Source: Hydractinia symbiolongicarpus (Eukaryota > Cnidaria > Hydrozoa > Anthoathecata > Hydractiniidae). Taken from it: 64,000 nucleotides of DNA. Below the pieces are notes generated by a model. That model was not told the DNA's origin, did not search any database, and worked only from the letters and a program-made list of their open reading frames with translations. Positions 23,860 through 34,193 of this stretch are shown here, piece after piece (positions within the stretch are counted from its first letter, which is position 1; every line of letters begins with the position of its first letter). The position numbers and the translations under genes were made by a program. The stretch covers positions 14,677,001 through 14,741,000 of the forward strand of contig NC_079888.1 in the NCBI RefSeq assembly GCF_029227915.1, given 5' to 3'.

Positions 23860-24190
23860 TTAATCTTGGCAAACATTATTTATTGTTAGGATGAATTACC
23901 ATCAATTTCTTATACTTCATACAATCGAACCTGCATCGAGTCGACGCACGAATGCATTGATAATTTACCATTCACGCCGATGGCTTTTCTTTTGCAATCC
24001 ATATATTTGAATTTGCAGTATTCCACATACGTTTCCCCTTTTTTGATGATTACCACGTGTTGATCAAACTTTCTAACTGCTGCAGGGTTTCATACCAACT
24101 TATTAAATTCTGTAATAAGAGTTGCATTGCTTTGTTCAACTTGTGCACATGCCTGCCCATATTTCTCTTTCAATTCAGTAAACAAAACTA
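23860..24190 (-). pseudogene. Pseudogene of the secreted 12-cysteine protein
   Basis: On the minus strand this matches the plus-strand gene at 40,653-41,183 over its C-terminal two thirds and on into the 3' flank to about 23,775. Well-conserved stretches include E-T-Y-V-E-Y-C-K-F-K-Y-M-D-C. Lesions include two adjacent TAA codons where the intact copy has Tyr-Gln after C-R-I, a Cys to Tyr change just before them, and a 1-nt insertion in the V-N-G region. There is also an altered reading near the end (aataaataa). The 5' third, with the signal peptide, is not recognisable. It is an inverted, decayed duplicate. Confidence 0.85.
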
Positions 24191-24377
24191 CTTTAAAGAA
24201 AAAGGCTGTTTCAACATTGTACAAGATTTGGATTTACTCAGGAAAAGTGGATGCCAAGATATTGAGAGTAGGTTGATTTTACCCGGTTGGATAAAAGACC
24301 CTTAAAAATGTTTTGTCTAAAATAAGGTTTGTCATCCTCTTTTATTGTAATTACAATATTTACACTTTTACATTATT

Positions 24378-24434
24378 GGTTTTACTGTCAGAGCTTAAAC
24401 GTACAGACACGTTTAAGCTCTGACAGTAAAAGCC
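24378..24434. repeat. 23-bp perfect-stem hairpin, 6-nt loop
   Basis: The left arm ending at 24,402 (ttttactgtcagagcttaaacgt) pairs perfectly with 24,409-24,431, with loop acagac. Stem length and loop size are compatible with a small-RNA precursor or an inverted-repeat transposon relic. It stands alone in otherwise unstructured AT-rich DNA. No promoter or second copy was found in the window. Confidence 0.75.
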
Positions 24435-24439
24435 AAAAA

Positions 24440-25690
24440 ATAGTAAACACTTGATTAGAGAAAATTTCTTTTCGAAAAAAGGGTTTCCCATGCAGAGTCA
24501 TAAGTCAAATTAATTTAATTAATTCGTTTTAGGCCGTTCGAATTAGAAATGAACATTTAAAATAAAGTTAACGCGTGACAACAGTTGCAGAGCTTTTTCT
24601 TCCGGAATGTAGCAGACAATGTATTAAACTTTAAGTTTATAGCTAAAACACAAAAAAAGAAGTAATTCAGATTTTTTAATAAATTAAAAAACACATTTAC
24701 CGCCTTAATTTTTCCATACTTTAACACAATTTATAATTCCCTGTTCTGTGTACAGCCATAACAACAATTAAATTTGCAAAGGGCAAACTTATTCCTTTTA
24801 ACAAACAAATTGTCATTTACAAAATTTTCAAATTTTTTTAAAAAAGGGTAATTTTTTTGTACAAAATTTAACTATTTTTAAACAAAAATTATTTTTTTAA
24901 AAAGTTAATTATTCTTTAACAATAGTTAATTCAATCGCCATAGCGCGATGGTTTGGTCATGGCTCAGGCTCATCGTCAATTCCACTTTTTTTAGGTGGTT
25001 TAAAACAATTACATCATTTTTTGCGTACTATATTCCAAAGTGCGGAAAAATGTACAATTTGATCTTTTTTTTGACCTCCCACCATACATTATTCGTAATA
25101 ACATTATACAAGTTTTTTCTTCGTAAAAACATCGTTTCTTCCTCGCGATTGTTAATATGAATAGCATTTTCTTGGGGTTTTTAAAACAGAATTAAAACTG
25201 GACATAAGCGTCGCTATATTAAAACTGTACGGAAAATGGCCGAATTACTCACTCTAAGAACACACGGACTAGCGGTGCCCTGGATATGTATGACGGGTGA
25301 AGATGCGAAATTGTTACGGCTGATGACTAGTACACGAAAAAAATAAATTTGTTGGATCAACAAACATGATTTACCCTTATCAGTACAATGACATGAAAGG
25401 CGTGTCACCTGGATTACCATTTTGAAAAGACTGTATCTCAATAGCCCGTCTGTTTTTAAACAATGTAGATCGGTTTTTCAGACTGTTGACTCTGCAAGAT
25501 CAGGTGGTTTTTTTCCCAAAATGCGCGAAACTTGTGAATTATTTCTATTCACAAATTTGCTGCAAAACGGTTTAAGGAATACAATTTCTAAAATCAACAT
25601 GGAAAGAACTCAGTGGACAGAGCCCGTGGACGTAACATCAACATCACAGGCAGTAAAGAGTTATCAAAAGATTCAACTGTTGTTACTTTA
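24440..25690. other. AT-rich stretch, no gene recognised
   Basis: Short frames of 70-91 codons on both strands show no domain or splice context. Nothing further is supported. Confidence 0.5.
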
Positions 25691-25699
25691 CGCTTAAGT

Positions 25700-26102
25700 C
25701 CCATAAGTTGTGTATGTCCCAAAGTCCCATAAGTTGGGTGTGTCCCATAAGTTGTGTATGTCCCATAAGTTGGGTATGTGCCGTAAGTTGGGTATGTCCC
25801 ATAAGTTGGGTGTGTCCCATAAGTTGTGTATGTCCCATAAGTTGGGTATGTCCCGTAAGTTGGGTATGTCCCATAAGTTGGGTGTGTCCCATAAGTTGGG
25901 TGTGTCCCATAAGTTGTGTATGTCTGATAAGTTGTGCATGTCACATAAGTTGTGTATGTCCCATAAGTTGTGTATGTCACATAAGTTGGGTGTGTCCGTA
26001 AGTTGGGTGTGTCCCATAAGTTGGGTGTGTCCCATAAGTTGTGTATGTCCCATAATTTGGGTGTATCCCATAACTTGTGTATGTCCCATAATTTCTGCGT
26101 GT
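25700..26102. repeat. 18-bp minisatellite with 72-bp higher-order units
   Basis: About 22 copies of cccataagttgKgtRtgt are present, interrupted by one 8-bp partial at 25,718-25,725. Two variable sites give unit types GG, TA and GA. Units 2-5 (25,726-25,797) and 6-9 (25,798-25,869) have the same order GG-TA-GA-GA and differ at one base, and the next units begin the order again. Units past 25,925 are more diverged. Because 18 is divisible by 3, long frames appear in several phases on both strands; these are artefacts, not genes. Confidence 0.97.
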
Positions 26103-26104
26103 CC

Positions 26105-27855
26105 CAGAAGCCAATAAAAAACCTCTTTACATTTTAATTCAATTATTTGATCAATGGGAATACAAATTGAAAGCAAATCTGATTTTTTGGGCAGATCACA
26201 AATATACTGTATTACTTGTGTGGTCAGAACATTTTCCCGGGCAAATTACAGCCACAATCTTGCTGATTGCTAGCCACTGTAAAGGCTTAACTTTAGCTAG
26301 CTAGTTATTAAGCAATATTACTTTGTCTATAAGAAGTTTGGGACCAAACATGGAGAGAGGACAGATCCAGGACAAGATAGGCGACTCCATTTAACTATTA
26401 TGTAGCACAATAAGTACCCCTGCGCAAGTGCTGAGTTGTCTAAGATACTAAGCCAGAGTAAAGCCAGGATGAATCCACATTTATATAAGTTTAATTGGTT
26501 CACATATAAACTGCCTTGAAATAGGATTTTATAGCTTAGTTGCCCAGGGCACCAACACAGAATGAAGCCACGTTCTGATATCAATGGTAATAAGCCGGAC
26601 TGAATCGACAAATTGCAATGAGTACATCTAACTAAACTTAAATTAATAAAGTTATTAACAAGGAAAGGCGATAAGCATCCTTTTCTTTCCTGTTTCCTCC
26701 TGTTTTTTAAGATTTATGATGTATCATAAGTCTCATTTAAACGAGTGGTCGTTTCCTTTTTCTTCTTCTTCTTCTTCTTTTTCTTCTTCTTATTCTCCCG
26801 AAGATTAAAAAAATGACTACTTGATCCTCAGTTTTTTCAATGAAACACACAAAAATGCTGGGAATGAGTTAGATGGTGAAAGGGGGTAAGATTTGGAAAT
26901 TTAAATCCGCTCAAACTTTTATTACTATGATTACTATGATTTTTTATAACTTTTAAGATTTTTTGACAAATACAATTAAAAAAACATTTATTTTTGTTCT
27001 GCACTATCTGAATGCTGTGATACCCCCGTATTGTATTTCAATCAATCCGTCAATCAATAAATCAACAATTTTATCTTTATAAGCTTATTTGGCTATCCCT
27101 CTTCGAAAAATGAAAGAAGTATTTTTAAATCAAGAAGAAGATTTTGTTAGTATCATTGAAAAATTTCCTTTCATTCTCATTCAACAGTAGATTACCTATT
27201 ATTCAATGCAACTTTATTTATTTACTTTTACCCCTCTTTATTTCCAGGCGTCTTTATAGTTTCGTGAGCATCGTGGGGCTAGATCTTTGCTTTCCAGTCA
27301 GATTCGGTCCAAACTGACCATATATTAAAATAATGGAATTAAGAATTGAATGCACATAATTATCAAAATACAAACACTTATTTAAAAAAAAACACCAATT
27401 AAAACTACATATTGTATTCATACATACAGTATTCAGATAAGTAAAATTAACAGAGTTTCAGAATATTGAACTAGCAGGCAAGCTAGATTGTGTCATCATA
27501 TCTAATGAATATATAAGTGAAATGTAGTTCATATAGTCACAGTAGTTTGTTATGATCACTTAGAAGCTTATCGTGCAGCCATTGGAACCATTTACGGCAA
27601 TGCTTGCAGTTTCCACAATGTGGGTGATAAAATAAGAGGCGATTACGAGACATTTTAAATGTTAAAAAGTTCTTACAAAAGTTTATTGTTGTTGGACTTT
27701 TATTTATCATTGAATTAAATCCTAAAATGGCGATTTAAAAATTTTATCTGTTACTTTGTGATGAAGACATTGAGAGTAATTTTGGCTCAACCTACAACTT
27801 TATCAAATCAGTACAATGAAATTTTAACCAGGGCAATATTGACTTGTTAACTTTC
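26105..27855. other. AT-rich stretch with a (TTC)n-like tract
   Basis: An imperfect ttctt/ttcttc tract is at about 26,757-26,793. A 94-codon minus frame at 26,327-26,611 is unrecognised. No gene is supported. Confidence 0.5.
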
Positions 27856-27859
27856 CTCC

Positions 27860-29070
27860 AGGGTTCCCTCAGTTGAGAAAACTTAAACGAGTTTTGATTG
27901 CACAAAGATTATATTTTAAAAAAGTTGCAATAATTCCTAAGGGGCAATGTCCGAAACTTAAAGGAGCTACTGTCATGTACCTGTTGAGAATACTGAAAAT
28001 GAGATGTTCTCCCACGACCAACTGATTGCAACGGATTAGTTCTGATAAAATTAAAGCGGAAGCTGATGTACAATGGACATGTGTACTTTGAACCAGTAAG
28101 ACCACAAGTATTGAGCGATGTGTTAGAATACTTGAAATTGAATAATCCACTGTATCAGAACACTACAATTGATAAGAATGGAAAACCACCCGAGTTATTA
28201 AGTTTTAATGAAGATGCACTGCTTGAAATAATTATAGATAATGGTTCCAAAGATGTACAAGAAGATGACGAGAAAGAGGAAGAATGAAATTGTCGTGACC
28301 TCTTAAATTCCACATGCAATAGATGATGATATGGTGGTAGTTGCTCCAGGTGAAGGAAAAGAGCCATTATCCCAGCATTAATGATGAAAAATCTGAAGAA
28401 CTGGTGCATCCTTATTTGTTTTCTACTGGTAAATTTGGTTACAGCGTGGAACGAATTATGAAGCTGAGCCCTACTAAATATTTCAACTAGCGTTTACTTA
28501 ATTATTCGCAAAAATTTTCCTCTCATGCTGATTACATATTTTATACGTGACTCAACAACTTAATTTGTAAAACATGATAAATAGAGCAATGGAAAAATTG
28601 TGCGGTAAAAATTTTAAAGCGATTTGGAACACCTACATTTTTCCTAAAATTGTCCTGTGCTGACTTACGCTGGAATGAATTAGTCTCAATAAAAGCTAAG
28701 CTCAATGGCTATAATCTCACTGAGGGTGATTTTGAGCATATGGACTACATGAAGCTATGAAGAATTTTGAGCATGAACTCGGTCTTAGTAGCACGTAATT
28801 TCCAATATCGAGATAATGAATTTTTCAAAGAAATTGTCCTTGATATGGTCACTTTGGAAAGGTTAAATACCATGTGATTTGTTTTGAATTTCAAGTTAGA
28901 CGCGGAAATAAAGAAGAATATATAAATTTTGTTGTTAGTGTTATAAGAGCAGATCTTCCGGACCCTGCTGCGGAACCAGAACTATTCAAAACTGTTAAAA
29001 TGTTTCAGATTCATTCACACTCTAAAACTTATTGAAAGTATAAGAACTGCAACATGTTGGTTTCAATTTT
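27860..29070 (+). pseudogene. Decayed Helitron transposase (DUF6570 and Helitron_like_N parts)
   Basis: Successive frames read as parts of an animal Helitron Rep/helicase. A DUF6570-like stretch has K-V-A-I-I-P-K-G-Q-C-P-K-L-K-G at 27.93 kb and G-H-V-Y-F-E-P-V-R-P from 28,078. Then come H-P-Y-L-F-S-T-G-K-F-G-Y near 28.41 kb and the Helitron_like_N words G-T-P-T-F-F-L-K-L-S-C-A-D-L-R-W-N-E-L near 28.63 kb. Later words are L-V-A-R-N-F-Q-Y-R and I-R-A-D-L-P-D-P with I-H-S-H-S-K up to 29.03 kb. Several stops and frameshifts separate them. The helicase half is not seen. It probably once supplied transposition functions to related non-autonomous elements. Confidence 0.8.
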
Positions 29071-29074
29071 AGAC

Positions 29075-30090
29075 CCTTAAAGTTTCAAAGATGGGAGATG
29101 GAGAGATTCAGGCAAGTCTAGGCTTCGAAATATTCACTACGAACAAAATAACTCTGTTGACGGGGGTTACGCAAGAGAAATATAATACCCCGACATTTTT
29201 TCATCATTTGTTCTCTCCACTTACCTTGTCACTATTGTCGAAAATGTACCAATACTAAAAAAAGTGACTGGTACATGGCTATTTCAAACGCTGTCCGAAT
29301 CATATGTATTAAACATTTTGGGGTGGAATGACAATATCCCCCTTGTCGATAATGAAAAACATAATTTGATTGACTCTCTCTGAAGGGGGGTTATGAAATA
29401 AGCCCCTAAGAATCAATTGCTAGACCTCAATGTTTACCACCCTCGCGTGTATGTCATCATTTTCATCTTATTAACTTTCCGAATTATTGTTAGATTTTGC
29501 TGACCAACAACAAAAACTTCAACGCCTACCGAAAGCTTTACAATTTCTACTGTTGAGCACAAATTATTCAATGCACGAGCTGCATAAGTAAAATTGCAAT
29601 GAAAAAAGTTGATGTGAAGATGAAGTTTTTGTAAAAACTGAAAAAAACCGTGAATTTTTACTCCAATTTTTTAACCACAACTTTTCAGTCTTCCAACAAT
29701 GTGAAAAAGTGTAAACTCTTTTAAAATTTACATTTGTGTGTTTTTTATAAGAACCAGAAAAATTTTGTTGAGCCTGGAGTGTTTTGATTTGAGGCTCAAA
29801 TTGTTTTCATTTTGTTCTTATTTTTGTAAACTAGCAAGATTATTTTCCAGGACAAAATAAAGCGTATTAATCAATAAAAATTAAAATTTTAGCCTCAGCA
29901 TTGTTCTTATTTTGTTCTTATTTTTTACCAACTTTCAGCCTCATTCTTCTTATAAAATTGTTCTTATAAAAAGTGCATGGTTCAAAACTTCCCACGTTTC
30001 TTCTCTTGAGCAAAAAAGCAAGCGCAATAAGAAGGACGGATACTTCAATTTCAACCTACGATCTGCCAAAAAAGTAATAATGCAGCATCT
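29075..30090. other. Helitron-derived or neighbouring repeat DNA, no gene resolved
   Basis: Contains repeated words based on 'attgttcttat', 'ataagaacaa' and 'gcctcaa' between 29,740 and 29,970, like 10,935 in repeat copy B. Interspersed repeat DNA is likely. No intact frame is recognised before the RPA-like frame, although the end of this stretch (29,995-30,090) may encode its N-terminus in another frame. Confidence 0.45.
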
Positions 30091-30096
30091 TGTAAA

Positions 30097-30729
30097 ATGG
30101 ATACGAAAACAGTGATTGACCAGGCGGAATTCAACAAGTCTCCTATTAAAAATTCTGGTTACAAGCGTAAAGCCAACTACAAAGATAACGCATTCCAAGA
30201 TATCAAAATTGGTAGAAATACCACAGTTAGAGCTTCGGAAGCTTTCTTTGATTATGTCGATATCAAATTAAACACTGTAGCGAGAACTCTCACTGTGGAT
30301 GAAATAAGGAAATTTGGCTACGACAAACAAACTATTTCAATAGCTGGATACATTAACATTACCAACTGTTATGCAACAAAATACAATTTAAACACTAAAA
30401 AATTGGAATGTTTTGTCAATGATGCCACGGGTAATATGATTCTTACATTATGGGATGAATACATCACAACTATTTCAAGCAGTGGCCATTTTGAGATAAG
30501 TAATGCTATGGTTCGAGATTTTGATTTCCACAAAGGTTCATTGCTGACAACAACATCTCAAAGTATGGTTCGCAGGGGGAACGACGGCGATACTAAAGCA
30601 CAGGACCCACCATTTCTACTCGCATTCACCAAGTCTCTTCCTGTTATGCAAATAAATATTTTTGTTCAAGAAACTATGTTTGAAATTTGGAGAAATACAA
30701 ATAGAATTGCCAACTTCCAACTTCTCTAA
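30097..30729 (+). CDS. RPA-like OB-fold protein, probably of transposon origin (possibly broken)
   Basis: A 210-codon frame. Residues about 75-145 have the rhythm of an RPA70-type single-stranded-DNA-binding OB fold: I-S-I-A-G-Y-I-N-I-T, L-E-C-F-V-N-D-A-T-G-N-M-I-L-T-L-W-D, then F-E-I-S-N-A-M-V-R-D-F. RPA-like frames are known in Helitrons and Helitron-neighbouring repeats, and this one follows a Helitron remnant on the same strand. Just upstream, D-G-Y-F-N-F-N-L occurs in another frame, which suggests a preceding OB strand and a frameshift near 30,070. The 3' end (after 30,640) may also be displaced. The family call is by resemblance only. Confidence 0.5.
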   Translation: MDTKTVIDQAEFNKSPIKNSGYKRKANYKDNAFQDIKIGRNTTVRASEAFFDYVDIKLNTVARTLTVDEIRKFGYDKQTISIAGYINITNCYATKYNLNTKKLECFVNDATGNMILTLWDEYITTISSSGHFEISNAMVRDFDFHKGSLLTTTSQSMVRRGNDGDTKAQDPPFLLAFTKSLPVMQINIFVQETMFEIWRNTNRIANFQLL

Positions 30730-30734
30730 ATGTC

Positions 30735-33595
30735 GCAAATACTTCTCTGTTTCAAGATTCTTAAATTTGCCAACTTTGACTTTGAAAGTGTCATTTGAAG
30801 CTCAGGAAGAAGTTACAATATTTTACACTTAACTCGAAGAGTATTGTTAGATGTTTGGGATCAGTGTTTCGAGGATGAATTAACAGAGAGCTTCATGAAG
30901 AACGAGCAATGGGAAATAGCTTTCAGTAGGCAAAATGTCTGCCTTTGTTTCGTATAAAAAGAACACACCCCTCATTTTGTTAACATTTTTGTTCGGACTT
31001 TATATGTACCTCCAGCTTTGATGACATATGATAGGACAATGTAACTACAAATCGTTCATTTTTGCATAGTTATTGTTCTGTTGTTTTTTCATCCTCTCCT
31101 AAATTGAAAATAGACCCTTCTCTTGAGGCTGAAAATGATCTGTTTCTTCGTTTTGTTCTTTTCTTTATAGTGGTCTGCCACAGGTTCGAAATGGCTATCA
31201 CAATCACTTATTTGCTAGAAAGAGCTTTCTCAATTTTAAACTTTTCTAACAACATGCAATGAGCTCCCACTAAAGTTTGAGATTTTCAAATGTAAATATA
31301 GTGCCACACAGGTACACTAGGAGTTTATATATTTAAAGAAATTTTTCAAAATACAGGAAAGTATTCTTTACGTTTGTTTTTCTCTCACAAATATGTCCCC
31401 ACTTTTCTTCATGCACCGGCCTCCACTTTAATTCTTATTGTCTGCGTGTGCATGAAAATACCCTTGACCTGAAATTGTAGTGAAGTACTTTGAGGACAGA
31501 ATGTTTTGCGGGAAAAAAGTATCGTGAAATTTTGGGTTTTGATTTTCGCGAATGCAAAATCTTGACATAATTTAATGGTAAAAACTTCAGCAGCTTTGTA
31601 TATATGAATAATTGATGCCAAAAACTTTCGCGAATGGGGAAAGTATTCTCAGAAGAAAAAATGCCGCAATTTTACAATATTTATAACGTTTTTTGTGAAA
31701 AGCTTTACTTGGTTATTAGGGCAAGAAAATCGAGAGCGTTCCTGGCATCATCTTAGGTTGCTTAACCACGGCCTATTATGAAAAAAAACTATTGTGAATA
31801 AACAATTCTTACGTAGTTCCGCGGAAAAAACTTTCGCGACTCTCTGGCTTTTGAACATTCGGCACAAAACTACAAAGATTTTGCATGAAATTGATGGGTA
31901 GTTTTGAGTAATAGCCCTAATTTCGTCAGTAGATATTCTACATGCGGCTGTCCTAAAAGTATATACTAAATGTCGAAAAGTGAAATGGATGAGGGCGAAT
32001 CATTCTGAAGTTATTCCAGGGAAATCTATAGGAAGAAATCCACCTCCTCCTCCAGTGTACAGTTAAGACGGCCCTTGAATATTTTTTTATTTGTCAACAG
32101 CCACCTTAAAACTATCTCCGTCCAAGGCTTCCCGTGATGGCTTCCAAAAAAAACCTAACAAAGCGCTGGGAAGAGTTAGGCCAACAGTGTATTTTAAAAC
32201 ATTCGAAACAAGTATTTTATCTAGCGTTGATATCTATTTCCCTTACATTACGTAGATTTTCTCTATATGCAACCTCGAACCCAGGGTTGTGTGGCTCTTG
32301 CTATGAAAACTGCGTGCCGTTAATGCCAATGAAAAAAAACCTAAAAGGCGCTAGGGACGAGTTTGTTAGATCGTACAATATACTATAGTAAATTGAGTCT
32401 GGTAAGCAGGCTACTCATAAGGTTTTCTAAATTATTTAAAGCATTTGCAATAGGCTGGAGAAACAATGCGGCAGTAACTTTGATACTCTGACATGTTTCC
32501 AGTTAGAGTTTAAAAAAAGCAACCAAAAGGCACTAATTTAAAGCGTTGGCGCCACCTAGAAATAAGCCAGAATTCCGAAATTTTCTTGCCTGCAAGGGAT
32601 TTTCCCTAAAGTGATAGTGAATCTAACATATAGAAGACTGTTGAAAAGCAATAAAAGTATGTATTTTCTAAAAACAAACATCGACGTTTTTTATAAACCC
32701 CAATATCAACAAAATCCCTATCGAAGATATTCTCACTAAATACAGCATTTTGTTCATATAAAAAGGTTTTATTAATAGCGGAAATTAGCGACGTGACATC
32801 GCTGTGAACTTCACAAAAACAACTAAGCAAAATAGTGACATTCTATTTTTACGTCAGTTCTTTTCTCAAGCTACAAAGCTAATCTTAGTACATCACTTTC
32901 GTTAAATCGAATCAATGGCACCATTGAATAATACATCCCGGATTAAAAGAAAACAAAACAAAACAAGCCAAGAACCTTCTTCATACTTAGAGTATTATCA
33001 TAACAGCTTAGCCGTCATAGATTTTGGATCTTACTTTCTTGCAATAAAAACCAGATTTATAATTTCCAAAGACAGATATTAATAAAACTAAGTTACACTA
33101 AATATGGACAAGAATAAAAATCAGACACCTGTCCTATGCCTACAGAACGCATGGCTTTTAAATATTAGTGAAGCAATATCTTCTGCCACAACAAAAAAGA
33201 TTTATACGGCCTAACAGTGGAACAGAATTCTAACTTTTCGCCGGGCACCTAATAATTTAGGTTACTGGAAAATGTAAACACACTCAGAGGTCATTCATTC
33301 ATTTCTTTATCGTTCACTTTAATTTATTTGGCCAGGTGATGAAAATAGTCTCAGTATAAAAGCAGCTTATATTTGAAATTATTGTAATCAAATTGTTCAA
33401 ATCATATTATTGTTTCTCAGAAATTAACTCTTTTTTTTTTCTATGTAAAGAAACAATTGCGAATTACTTTTTTTTAATTGATCAATTTTCTGCTTATTAG
33501 ATTTGTGTAAATTTTTACTCATCATTTATGGTAGATATCTTTTATGTTTGTGAATAATAACAAAAACTATACTCTTTAGCGTGTGCAGTGAAAAG
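30735..33595. other. AT-rich stretch, no gene recognised
   Basis: Small frames (up to 84 codons, 32,134-32,388 plus) lack recognised domains. Words of the 'ttcgcga' type recur at 31,545-31,850, probably a dispersed repeat. No RNA gene was found. Confidence 0.45.
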
Positions 33596-33618
33596 AAAGT
33601 TTTGGTATTATAAATCGA

Positions 33619-33819
33619 GTGACAAAAATGAATTCTGAAGTATCTGGTAACGACTGTTTATTCTTATTTTTTATTATTTTATTAACGAATTTGCTTGCTT
33701 ACACGTTTTGCATTTCTATAAGAATTTTGTTTATAAGAACGATGAGACTGAGATTTGGATATCAAATAAAGACATTTTATAAACGAATTCAGCCCGAAAC
33801 TTCTTACAGAACAAAGTAA
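33619..33819 (+). CDS. Possible small single-pass membrane protein
   Basis: A 66-codon frame begins at an ATG in an A-rich context (gacaaaaatg at the second ATG). It contains one strong hydrophobic segment (C-L-F-L-F-F-I-I-L-L-T-N-L-L-A-Y) and a basic, polar C-terminus ending R-I-Q-P-E-T-S-Y-R-T-K. An AATAAA lies about 20 bp past the stop. There is no homology I recognise. It could be a short membrane peptide gene or a chance frame; the closeness of the AATAAA is the main argument for a gene. Confidence 0.25.
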   Translation: MTKMNSEVSGNDCLFLFFIILLTNLLAYTFCISIRILFIRTMRLRFGYQIKTFYKRIQPETSYRTK

Positions 33820-33954
33820 ATTGAGTTTAAAATTGCGAATAAACAATTATTTTTGAACAGTTATTTCTTCATTTTTACTTAGCTATAATCGTGTATTTCT
33901 TTGCAATAAGATAACTTCTTCGACCAGATGTTTCTGAAAACACCTAATAGGTGA

Positions 33955-34167
33955 AGTGTATCACTTTGTTATCTTGGCGCACTTTATAATTTCATCACAC
34001 TTTATACTCCGTCTTGTCAGACTTTGTAATTCTCCGAACTATCGTACTTTGTATATCCCACCTTGTCGCACTTTGTAATCCTCGATATGGCTGAGATAGA
34101 ACAAAAGGTTATACATATAAAGGGTTATAAAGTGTGACAAGCAGGGATTACAAAGTTTGACGTAAAA
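33955..34167. repeat. Cluster of CACTTTGTAATCC-type repeats in opposing orientation
   Basis: Six degenerate plus-strand copies of a motif like ttgtcgcactttgtaatcc start near 33,957, 33,974, 33,992, 34,013, 34,042 and 34,062. Two reverse-complement copies follow at about 34,120-34,140 and 34,143-34,166. Multiple opposed subterminal repeats like this are typical of a DNA-transposon end or a small foldback element. The cluster ends immediately before the Mab-21-like gene. Confidence 0.65.
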
Positions 34168-34193
34168 TTATTACATCTTATTTCTAATATATA

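Noticed and set aside
25594-26176. Long frames on both strands with six-residue repeats
   Set aside because: The 18-bp minisatellite is open in several phases on both strands. No start context, splice signal or flanking domain supports a protein.
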